DNA from: Nitrospiraceae bacterium UBA2166
GTDB lineage: Bacteria > Nitrospirota > Nitrospiria > Nitrospirales > UBA2166
DNA: 6,935 nucleotides
Assembly: GCA_002328825.1 (NCBI GenBank)
Contig: DCWI01000009.1
Coordinates: 1-6,935, forward strand
Direction: 5' to 3'
Shown here: one piece after another, positions 1 through 5,557 of the stretch
Position numbering within the stretch: the first letter of the stretch is position 1
Layout: the number at the start of each line of letters is the position of its first letter
Notes under the pieces: generated by a model
Database searches by the model: none
What the model saw: only the letters and a program-made list of their open reading frames with translations
Told to the model about the DNA's origin: nothing
Made by a program: the position numbers and the translations under genes

Positions 1-20
1 TTTTTTTGCGGGTCGGAGAA

Positions 21-28
21 AGGCAGGA
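21..28 (+). promoter_or_regulatory. Ribosome binding site for the FG-GAP gene
   Basis: AGGCAGGA lies six bases before the GTG at 35. It is a moderate Shine-Dalgarno match and supports the GTG start over the ATG at 68. Confidence 0.5.
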
Positions 29-34
29 CAGTAC

Positions 35-1810
35 GTGTTTTTTCGTATAAGTGCTCTGATAGTCTTGATGTTCTTACTGATAGTGGGGTTTGCGAGTGTT
101 GTGTGGGGAGAGGGTAATCGTCTCTTCGCTCACACGCTTGGTAATTCGAATCCTCAGTCGGTTGCGTGGTTTGGGTTTTCAGTCGAGGGGCTTGGAGATC
201 TCAATGGGGATGGTGTCTCTGATCTTGCGGTGAGTGCGCCTCAGCAAACTATTGATGGTATTGCGCAGCAGGGTAAGGTGGTTGTGTTTTCTGGGCGCGA
301 CGAAACTGAGCTCTTGACGATTACGTCCCCTTTTCCTCAGATGCAGGCAAACTTTGGTGAAGTTATAGCCGTCAGTGATGTCAATGATGATGGTATTCCT
401 GATCTTGTGATTGGTGTCCGCTTGCAGGATGTGGATGAGAAGGTAGATCAGGGGGAAGTGTATATATTTTCGGGTGTTGATGGTTCGTGGCTATCCACCA
501 TTGAGGCACCGCTTCCACAGGCAGCAGGATTTTTTGGGGCCTCGGTGTCGACGCTCAACGATCGGGGAAATCAGAATGGGAGGGCCGAAATCATTGTCGG
601 ATCTCCACAGCAATCATTTGACAATAGCGATAATGAAGGTGCTGTGTTTTTGTTGTCAGCAATGACTGGGGAGTTGCTTTCCATCGTTCTGCATCCGGAT
701 CCGCAAGCCGGGGCGTCATTCGGGTTTGCGGTCGAAGAGGTAGGCGATCTCGATGGAGATGCTGTGCCTGATTTTATTGTGTCTGCCCCATTCCAAATGG
801 TGGCAGGACGTGTGATGCAAGGTCAGGTCTATGCGTTTTCCGGTGGGAGTGCGCTGTTTGGGCAGGATCCCAAGCATCTGTATACCCTAAACTTTCCTGA
901 TCCCGACATGCCAACGGCTCGGTTTGGGTTTGCTGTTGCCAGCAGCGATGATCTGAATGGCGATGGAGTTTCTGATTTTGTGGTTGGCGCACCGACGGCC
1001 GACTTTGACCATATTAGCAATCAGGGCAGCGCGTTTGTTTTTTCTGGGGCCGATGGGCTGCTCCTGCATATCCTTCGTGATCCGTCTACCGATGCAACTG
1101 TTCTGCAAGATGCGTTTTTTGGTGCGGCTCTCGCATCTCTTGGTGATATTGATGGTGATGGTGTTGCCGATATTGCGGTTGGGGCACCGGCTCCTGTAAG
1201 CCGAGGCGACAATGTTTTGAATCACGGTAGGGTGTTGTTGTTTAGCGGGGTTAACGGAGAGCATCTTTTGACGCTCGACAATCTTGCTCCTGAGGCAGGG
1301 GGGAGTTTTGGGTTTTCGCTGTCAGCTGTTGGGGATGTCACTGGGGATAGCATGCCAGATTTACTTACAGGCGCTCCCTTTCATAACATCGAGAGCGGGG
1401 GGCAATCGCATTTAGCGTCAGGCGAGGCTTTTTTGATTAGTGGGTTGGGTCCAGACCTCAAGGGGAAAATTGTTGAGGCGGTTCGGACAGTCACTGCGTC
1501 CGGTCATGACCGGGTTTCTTTTGAGGTGAAGATTAAGAACCGTGGTACGGTGCGAACACCTATCCCATTTAAAGTAAAAGTGCATATTTCAAATGATGAC
1601 GTCTTTGATGGCGGACGCTTGGATCCTCGAGTTGCGAAATGGAAAGTAGAGCAGTCCTTATCTCCAGGAGAATCGATTACTCTTACTGGGTCTGCGGACT
1701 TTGAAGAAGCAGTTGGCGGCATGTTTCTGCTTATTCGTGTTGATCCCAAGAACAACATTGTAGAGAAGCGCGAGGGGAACAACGTGAAGGCTTTTAGGAT
1801 TTTAGGGTAA
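35..1810 (+). CDS. Secreted FG-GAP repeat beta-propeller protein with C-terminal CARDB domain
   Basis: This is a predicted exported protein of 591 residues. Residues 1-25 form a signal peptide: a short basic start, a hydrophobic stretch at about 6-23, then a probable cleavage site near the WGEG at 24-27. Seven FG-GAP repeats follow at about 46-70, 107-131, 167-192, 229-254, 297-322, 362-386 and 425-449. Each begins with Phe-Gly and ends in a [VI]-G/S-[AS]-P-like strand, which fits a seven-bladed integrin-alpha-type propeller. Most carry a calcium-binding DxDxDG-like loop, for example D55/N57/D59/D63 and D371/D373/D375/D379. Repeat 3 has lost this loop. Residues 475-589 resemble a CARDB (cell-adhesion-related) domain, including the typical ending V-D-x-x-N-x-[IV]-x-E-x-x-x-x-N-N (569-583). 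The chosen start is GTG with AGGCAGGA at 21-28; an ATG at 68 would cut into the signal peptide. The frame stays open to the window's left edge, so a start further upstream cannot be excluded. The ligand and partner are unknown. Confidence 0.9.
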   Translation: MFFRISALIVLMFLLIVGFASVVWGEGNRLFAHTLGNSNPQSVAWFGFSVEGLGDLNGDGVSDLAVSAPQQTIDGIAQQGKVVVFSGRDETELLTITSPFPQMQANFGEVIAVSDVNDDGIPDLVIGVRLQDVDEKVDQGEVYIFSGVDGSWLSTIEAPLPQAAGFFGASVSTLNDRGNQNGRAEIIVGSPQQSFDNSDNEGAVFLLSAMTGELLSIVLHPDPQAGASFGFAVEEVGDLDGDAVPDFIVSAPFQMVAGRVMQGQVYAFSGGSALFGQDPKHLYTLNFPDPDMPTARFGFAVASSDDLNGDGVSDFVVGAPTADFDHISNQGSAFVFSGADGLLLHILRDPSTDATVLQDAFFGAALASLGDIDGDGVADIAVGAPAPVSRGDNVLNHGRVLLFSGVNGEHLLTLDNLAPEAGGSFGFSLSAVGDVTGDSMPDLLTGAPFHNIESGGQSHLASGEAFLISGLGPDLKGKIVEAVRTVTASGHDRVSFEVKIKNRGTVRTPIPFKVKVHISNDDVFDGGRLDPRVAKWKVEQSLSPGESITLTGSADFEEAVGGMFLLIRVDPKNNIVEKREGNNVKAFRILG

Positions 1811-2086
1811 AACATGATACGGTTGTTTCAAGGCACAGAGGGAGCTTGTTCAAGTGCGTCACGCTTATGCGTATTGAAACGCGCTTGGCTCCGAAGTACT
1901 GACGTTCAAGAAAGTGCATGTGGCAAGAACAAAAGATGGTTCGAATCTTAGGTCTTATGGTGAGGGTTCCGAGTGCATGGATCTGAGAGTGATTGGCAGC
2001 AAAATACATGAATGGGAGTTGGGAAATATACGGATGGTGTGCTATCTCACGTTAAGATTGAATCAGGTGGTATGTAATTGGGAGCA
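1811..2086. other. Intergenic stretch without a recognisable gene
   Basis: No convincing coding region is seen here. A 71-codon frame at 1914-2129 has no good ribosome binding site, no domain-like pattern, and ends inside the promoter at 2106-2134, so it is treated as chance. The only structural element noted is the compound hairpin at 1851-1887. No T-rich rho-independent terminator was found behind the FG-GAP gene. Confidence 0.6.
1851..1887 (+). other. Compound inverted repeat downstream of the FG-GAP gene
   Basis: CAAGTGCGT at 1851-1859 pairs with ACGCGCTTG at 1879-1887 (nine pairs, one G-U). The 19-base loop contains a second small hairpin, ACGC-TTAT-GCGT at 1861-1872. No T tract follows, so this is not a canonical intrinsic terminator. 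It may be a 3'-end structure of the upstream transcript or simply chance. Confidence 0.35.
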
Positions 2087-2134
2087 AGAAAAACGAAATT
2101 TTTTCTTGACATGCGGTGTATCGAAATAGATAAT
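2087..2134 (+). promoter_or_regulatory. Near-consensus sigma70-type promoter (P1) with AT-rich upstream element
   Basis: A perfect -35 hexamer TTGACA (2106-2111) is followed by a 17-bp spacer and the -10 hexamer GATAAT (2129-2134, five of six to consensus). An A/T-rich tract at about 2087-2105 sits where an UP element would be. Transcription would start near 2141, about 300 bases before the lipoprotein start codon, giving an unusually long leader. This is the best vegetative promoter match found in the window. Confidence 0.75.
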
Positions 2135-2159
2135 GCGCTAGCCGTTGAGAAGGATAGGA

Positions 2160-2282
2160 ATGCACGGTCTCGATCATAAGCGTGTTTTGATGATACCGAA
2201 TGCGGGGGATTTCCCCCAGAATGCTTTCGGGGTTTCTTGTCGGCTTGAGGTGGGAAGGTGCTTTAGAATGGACGGGGGATAA
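2160..2282 (+). CDS. Possible 40-residue leader peptide/small protein
   Basis: An ATG at 2160 opens a 40-codon frame ending in TAA at 2280-2282. It lies about 20 bases downstream of the start site predicted from promoter P1, and AAGGA at 2150-2154 stands five bases before the ATG. The promoter-RBS-ATG order is thus complete. The deduced peptide begins MHGLDHKRVLM, has two cysteines in its C-terminal half and ends MDGG. It has no signal peptide, membrane segment or recognised motif. The frame runs through the competing hairpins at 2204-2232, and its stop codon lies within the dyad at 2278-2295, so translation could influence RNA folding, as in attenuation. A 40-codon frame can arise by chance, so this call rests on context and not on the sequence of the product. 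Confidence 0.3.
   Translation: MHGLDHKRVLMIPNAGDFPQNAFGVSCRLEVGRCFRMDGG
2204..2232 (+). promoter_or_regulatory. Mutually exclusive hairpins in the lipoprotein leader (attenuator-like)
   Basis: GGGGG (2204-2208) can pair with CCCCC (2213-2217) across a four-base loop. The same C run can instead pair with GGGG (2229-2232) in a hairpin extended by GAA/TTC (2219-2221 with 2226-2228), with one bulged A and a TGCT loop. The second hairpin is followed by TTTCTT, like a weak intrinsic terminator. The two folds exclude each other. Whether they regulate is inference. Confidence 0.3.
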
Positions 2283-2295
2283 TCACATGATTATC
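2278..2295. promoter_or_regulatory. Perfect dyad, candidate operator
   Basis: GATAATCA-CA-TGATTATC is a perfect inverted repeat with eight-base arms and a two-base centre. It lies directly upstream of the extended -10 motif at 2301-2309, covering the position of a -35 element, which is absent. This is a typical place for a dimeric regulator to bind. As RNA it could also form a hairpin. No regulator gene is visible in the window. Confidence 0.45.
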
Positions 2296-2300
2296 GCGAC

Positions 2301-2309
2301 TGGTATGAT
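2301..2309 (+). promoter_or_regulatory. Extended -10 promoter-like site (P2) before the lipoprotein gene
   Basis: TGGTATGAT fits the extended -10 pattern TGnTATaAT with one mismatch. No good -35 is present 16-18 bases upstream; that place is taken by the dyad at 2278-2295. Transcription would start near 2316, giving a leader of about 130 bases. The core TATGATCG recurs at 5259-5266 before another candidate gene. Confidence 0.4.
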
Positions 2310-2430
2310 CGTAGGTGGGAGTGTTGTTCAGAATGGAATTAGTTGGGGGGAAACTAAGGAAACAAGAGGAAATGGAAAATGGGTAGAGGTGAAATCGTGT
2401 TGTTGAGTAGGAATCAAGATCATCAAATAG

Positions 2431-2435
2431 GGAGG
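2431..2435 (+). promoter_or_regulatory. Ribosome binding site deciding the lipoprotein start
   Basis: GGAGG lies nine bases before the ATG at 2445. An in-frame ATG at 2379 also has a possible site (GAGGA at 2366-2370), but it would add 22 mostly polar residues ahead of an otherwise complete lipoprotein signal peptide. The start at 2445 is therefore preferred. Confidence 0.7.
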
Positions 2436-2444
2436 ACTGAACCA

Positions 2445-4562
2445 ATGGGAATCAAGAAAACGAGGAAGGCCAGGTGGGCATCTTCAAGCTTCATCCTTTT
2501 GCTGTGTGCATTAGGGTTGGGGTTAGTGTTGATTGGTTGTAGTGGCGATGATGGTTCGGTCGGACCTTCAGGCCCAGCCGGACCTCCAGGCCCAGCCGGA
2601 GCGGTTGGCCCGGCCGGCACATCCGGAGCAGATGGATCTTCAGGTGCTGCGGGGGCGAGAGGCCCAGCAGGCCCAGCAGGCCCAGCAGGCCCTCAGGGGG
2701 CGGCAGGAGCTACGGGTGTGACAGGAGCCGCAGGGGCAGAGGGTTCTGCAGCGGTGGTTCCTGGATCGACTCTGACGAAAGGACTTGCCATTAAAGGCCC
2801 GATTTCTAACGCAGTTGTGACGTTGTCGCTGTATGGAGCCAATAACAGTGATGCGTGTCCTGCTAACACTACTGCTATCGCGGGAACGGGGGCATTGGCC
2901 TTGACGGGCCGATGTCTGATTGGTTCCTCGGGCACAACTGATGAGAACGGTCTTTTTGCGCTTACCATTCCTGCCAATCAGACAGTTGCTTCGGGGCCAT
3001 TCTTAGTCACGGTCAGCAACGGAGTAATGACTGACGAGGTGACTGGAGCCACTGTCACAGGGCCGCAAGGCGCAGGAATCAACACAGACTTTCGAGCCCT
3101 TCTCGCTCTTGACTTTGCTGATGACCTGAGACTTCCCGGCGGAGCATCCAATATCATTCCTGTTGCCGTGACTGCACTTACTGAGATGGCGACGGTTCGT
3201 GCGTTGTCCGCTGGTACGGTAGCGCCATCTCCAGGAGATGCTCATTCGGCAAATACGCAAACAGCCGAACTCTTCGGGTTGACGGGTGTCGATATTACAA
3301 CGACGATTCCGTCTAACATTTTGGATCCGAACTCGGTCAACGATTCGGATGTCGCCAAACGATATGGCTTGATCAACGCAGGGTTCTCTCAGCTTGCTCA
3401 GGTTATGGAAGGTGATCAGGATGTGCTTGATGTCCTGAGGGCTGTGGCGCGTGATTATGACGATGGTATTTTGAACTCGACATCAACGTCTGGATTGGCC
3501 GCGGATGTTACCGTGACAGGGGCATCTCGAACAATGCCGGCGAGCACGATGGGTAATACGTTTGCTGCTGCCATCGAGACTCTTCAGGCTAGTTCGGTGA
3601 ACCAAACCGGATTTACCGTTGAGGCGGATGTCCTTGCTGCTATTCGTAAGGCGCCTATCATGTCAAACAACATTCTTACTCTTGCCGATAACGGCTGTGT
3701 GGTTGCCGATGCTCGGTTGCCTTCAGGGTCGATGATCTTTGTGCGGACACATCAAGGTGGAACGAGTGATGGTACTGCTGGGGTCGGGACTGGAGATGGA
3801 AGAGGTATCTTCAATGGAATTGCAACGCTGAGGAATGCGGCGGGCGGTCTTGGGGATACGATTGGTCCTGATGCTGCTGGCCGTCTTGCTGTTAGCTTCC
3901 CTGGCGGTGGATTGTTCTCGGCACAGAGTGTGACCATCCGTTGCATTCTCGCCAACTACTCGCAGGGTCAGACTTCGGCTGGAGATCGTGGTGCTGGAAC
4001 GGTCGTGATCAGCCCTCGATTCACCATTCGTGACCCTGTCCAAGCTGATGTTGCCCTTGGTCTTGCAACTCAAGCCCATGTCAATGCTCTTGCTGGGTCT
4101 GCGCGGACTCTTACTGCAGTGCTCAGTGGGATGACGGTTAATAACAATCCGACTGGCGTGACTGCGTCGCAGCCAGAAGGCTCGTTCCTTACGATTACCG
4201 GACTGCGTGATGGAGCCGGAAGTACCATCAACGTATCCACTCCGCTTGCACCAACAAGCGTTCTGAACCAAGGTGGAAATGTGGTGCGGTTTGTTCCCAA
4301 TGCACTTATTGCTGCGCTCAGCAATGCGGGAATATCGCAGTTTGATACGCTGGTGAAATCAGGAACTTTTGTCTATGAGATTTCACCGGGCATGAATCTC
4401 CAGTTGCATGGTAATGCTGCGGATGTAACGGAGAGCAATGCTCCACCAGCTGGTCGTGCGGCAACATGTAATGGAGATCCTGACACAATGATCAGTAACA
4501 CTCCAGCGGCTGGGTGTGTGACTGTGAACACGCTCAGAGGTTCACTGAGCGTTGCTCAGTAA
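2445..4562 (+). CDS. Collagen-like (Gly-X-Y) lipoprotein with large unrecognised C-terminal region
   Basis: This is a predicted envelope lipoprotein of 705 residues. Residues 1-31 form a lipoprotein signal peptide: a basic n-region (KKTRKAR), a hydrophobic core and the lipobox L-I-G-C with the acylated Cys at 32. Residues 37-102 are 22 uninterrupted Gly-X-Y triplets rich in GPA, which predicts a trimeric collagen-like stalk next to the membrane anchor. Residues about 108-205 look like a beta-sandwich of the carboxypeptidase-regulatory-like/Big type (GPISNAVVTLSLYG, then T-D-E-N-G-L-F-A-L). Residues about 215-400 appear helical, with the motifs VTALTEMATVRAL (242-254) and AELFGLTGVDITTTIPSN (274-291). 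The rest, to 705, is probably beta-rich and was not recognised. Six cysteines after the lipobox (138, 157, 418, 500, 675, 691) could form three disulfides. The gene has a long complex leader and its own terminator, so it is probably monocistronic. The anchoring membrane and ligand are unknown. Confidence 0.88.
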   Translation: MGIKKTRKARWASSSFILLLCALGLGLVLIGCSGDDGSVGPSGPAGPPGPAGAVGPAGTSGADGSSGAAGARGPAGPAGPAGPQGAAGATGVTGAAGAEGSAAVVPGSTLTKGLAIKGPISNAVVTLSLYGANNSDACPANTTAIAGTGALALTGRCLIGSSGTTDENGLFALTIPANQTVASGPFLVTVSNGVMTDEVTGATVTGPQGAGINTDFRALLALDFADDLRLPGGASNIIPVAVTALTEMATVRALSAGTVAPSPGDAHSANTQTAELFGLTGVDITTTIPSNILDPNSVNDSDVAKRYGLINAGFSQLAQVMEGDQDVLDVLRAVARDYDDGILNSTSTSGLAADVTVTGASRTMPASTMGNTFAAAIETLQASSVNQTGFTVEADVLAAIRKAPIMSNNILTLADNGCVVADARLPSGSMIFVRTHQGGTSDGTAGVGTGDGRGIFNGIATLRNAAGGLGDTIGPDAAGRLAVSFPGGGLFSAQSVTIRCILANYSQGQTSAGDRGAGTVVISPRFTIRDPVQADVALGLATQAHVNALAGSARTLTAVLSGMTVNNNPTGVTASQPEGSFLTITGLRDGAGSTINVSTPLAPTSVLNQGGNVVRFVPNALIAALSNAGISQFDTLVKSGTFVYEISPGMNLQLHGNAADVTESNAPPAGRAATCNGDPDTMISNTPAAGCVTVNTLRGSLSVAQ
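2553..2750 (+). repeat. Collagen-like Gly-X-Y coding repeat with 9-bp tandem units
   Basis: This segment encodes 22 consecutive Gly-X-Y triplets. Within it, the 9-base unit GGCCCAGCA occurs three times perfectly at 2661-2687 and is followed by a diverged copy (2688-2696). The related GGCCCAGCC appears at 2571-2579 and 2589-2597. Units of nine bases keep the frame, so slippage would change stalk length without breaking the gene. Confidence 0.9.
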
Positions 4563-4580
4563 GAAGTAAGACTCGTAGCG

Positions 4581-4601
4581 CCTAGGCTTGAACAGCCTGG
4601 G
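4581..4601 (+). other. Hairpin between the lipoprotein stop codon and its terminator
   Basis: CCTAGGCT (4581-4588) pairs with AGCCTGGG (4594-4601) around the loop TGAAC: eight pairs including one G-U. No T run follows. It sits 18 bases after the stop codon and 15 bases before the terminator stem, and may protect the 3' end of the message. Confidence 0.4.
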
Positions 4602-4616
4602 TGACTTGAATAGTAC

Positions 4617-4662
4617 AACGAAGGGCTCGTTGCTATCCTGCGGCGGGCCCTTCGTTTCTTTT
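4617..4662 (+). terminator. Rho-independent terminator of the lipoprotein gene
   Basis: AACGAAGGGC (4617-4626) and GCCCTTCGTT (4647-4656) are perfectly complementary over ten bases with a 20-base loop, followed by the T-rich tract TCTTTT (4657-4662). It starts 55 bases after the stop codon. The left flank lacks a matching A-rich tract, so it should act mainly in the + direction. Confidence 0.88.
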
Positions 4663-5255
4663 CATTTGTCAGCGACTGACGTGAATCCTTAGATCTCTGG
4701 ATCAATGTAGGCTAGGTGTGTATCTAAATTGGAGGCGGGTCCGGTTACTCAGGGCACGTTTCGTCGTGAGGTGGGCGATTCCCGCTCTCTCCCCTATTTC
4801 ATGTAACGTCGCGTTTTCTCGAAGTCCTGTTCTCGAGTCTTTTCGATCTCGGTCTTTGCCACTCTCGGATATGAATAATCATGTGAATAGTTTCCTGGTA
4901 GCGTGTATGTTTTGTTGGTGATGTGACGAGAGACTGCGTACATTGAGAGAATCAGGATGTTTTCTTCGATCAATGCACACATCCTTTTGGTGAACGTGTA
5001 GCGTGATTTTAAAGGCTATGCCTTGAGGTTTGAATTGAGAGGCAGGAATTTAATGTCGTGTATAGGAAAGCGAGACGATGAATTACGAAAACAGCATGAA
5101 CTGAATCTGAAGACTGGTATTTGGCGAGGGGATATTTTATTTCACACAAGCTGCGCGTTGTGATCCACTGTAAAATCCGAAGGGTTACATCCGGGAAGAT
5201 AGTGGTGGCCGTGTTTTAGCGAGGCTTATCTTTGTTTTCTAATCGAGGCAGGGCT
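4663..5255. other. Intergenic region with only weak small-ORF candidates
   Basis: No conventional gene is visible. Two weak candidates were seen. On the - strand, 4982-4794 is a 62-codon ATG frame with a charged C-terminus containing an internal echo (EIEKTRE then DFEKTRR); its AAAAGG is too close to the ATG but would suit a TTG three codons later. On the + strand, 5053-5163 is a 36-codon ATG frame with CAGGA five bases upstream, beginning MSCIGKRDDELRK. Neither has a clear promoter or recognised motif, and frames of this length are expected by chance. A 67-codon + frame at 4718-4921 looks spurious. No terminator, tRNA or known RNA element was identified here. Confidence 0.5.
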
Positions 5256-5264
5256 TGCTATGAT
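5256..5264 (+). promoter_or_regulatory. Extended -10 promoter-like site before the 31-codon ORF
   Basis: TGCTATGAT matches the extended -10 pattern TGnTATaAT with one mismatch. No convincing -35 is present, which extended -10 promoters can tolerate. The predicted start site near 5271 lies about 15 bases before the strong Shine-Dalgarno sequence at 5285-5296. Confidence 0.4.
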
Positions 5265-5284
5265 CGGCGTAGTGCGATGTTTTT

Positions 5285-5296
5285 GAAAGGAGGTGA
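5285..5296 (+). promoter_or_regulatory. Unusually strong Shine-Dalgarno sequence
   Basis: GAAAGGAGGTGA is a 12-base perfect complement to the conserved bacterial 16S rRNA 3' end of the form TCACCTCCTTTC. The GGAGG core ends seven bases before the GTG at 5301, an ideal spacing. It is far stronger than the sites of the two large + strand genes. Confidence 0.65.
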
Positions 5297-5300
5297 GCTC

Positions 5301-5396
5301 GTGTACTTCGACGTTGAAGGTGAAGTGCTTATGGTGGAGGCTAGTCTGAATTTCACAACGAGGGAGAGTGTGAAAATAACATTTCGCGGACGGTGA
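5301..5396 (+). CDS. Candidate small protein of 31 residues with very strong RBS
   Basis: A GTG at 5301 opens a 31-codon frame ending in TGA at 5394-5396. It is preceded by the 12-base Shine-Dalgarno match at 5285-5296 and an extended -10 element at 5256-5264, so a full compact expression unit is present. The product begins MYFDVEGEVLMVEA and ends VKITFRGR. Hydrophobic and polar residues alternate as in beta strands, and five acidic and four basic residues give a near-neutral charge. There is no signal peptide, transmembrane helix, cysteine or recognised family. An alternative is that it is the 5' remnant of a longer gene: another frame is open from about 5380 to 5597, but joining the two gives no recognisable domain. 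The neighbours are the convergent lipoprotein and InlB-repeat genes. Function is unknown. Confidence 0.45.
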   Translation: MYFDVEGEVLMVEASLNFTTRESVKITFRGR

Positions 5397-5507
5397 CCTG
5401 AGTCCCAGTCCTGTGCGTCTTCCGTTCTCATCCTGCTGTGTAGTGAACATTCATCGTGTTTGGGATAAGCGTCCGGCTTTCTCGTATAAAGCAAGGTGTG
5501 GTGGTGT

Positions 5508-5547
5508 TGTACCCTCAAGCATCTACATTGAGATGCCAGAGGGCACA
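5508..5547 (-). terminator. Long imperfect hairpin just downstream of the InlB-repeat gene
   Basis: Fourteen pairs in three blocks (5508-5510 with 5545-5547, 5512-5516 with 5539-5543, 5519-5524 with 5531-5536) are separated by a single mismatch and a 2x2 internal loop, with a six-base loop at the top. On the - strand it begins 11 bases after the stop codon of the InlB-repeat gene, the usual place for a terminator. No T tract follows on either strand, so an intrinsic terminator is not proven; it may stabilise the 3' end. Confidence 0.4.
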
Positions 5548-5557
5548 GGAATGGAGG

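Noticed and set aside
887..1264. 125-codon open frame on the - strand
   Set aside because: It is a shadow of the FG-GAP gene, caused by the regular GA-rich repeat codons.
1933..1949. tRNA-like TTCGAAT arm
   Set aside because: The word GGTTCGAATC resembles a T arm, but the five stem pairs fail when the loop is placed correctly, and no anticodon or acceptor stem is found.
1914..2129. 71-codon + strand frame in the first spacer
   Set aside because: No ribosome binding site and no motif, and its 3' end overlaps the -35 and spacer of promoter P1.
2200..2406. 68-codon + strand frame in the lipoprotein leader
   Set aside because: No ribosome binding site at its ATG; it overlaps the dyad, P2 and the better-placed 40-codon frame.
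2379..2444. Upstream in-frame ATG extension of the lipoprotein gene
   Set aside because: GAGGA at 2366-2370 is well spaced, but the extra 22 polar residues would precede a complete lipoprotein signal peptide; the ATG at 2445 with GGAGG fits the family better.
3723..4271. 182-codon open frame on the - strand
   Set aside because: It is a shadow of the lipoprotein gene, with no domain pattern and no start signal; the + strand frame has a signal peptide, lipobox and Gly-X-Y repeat.
5165..5205. Possible folded RNA between CCACT and AGTGG
   Set aside because: Only short stems with bulges; no match to a known RNA class and no promoter or terminator around it.
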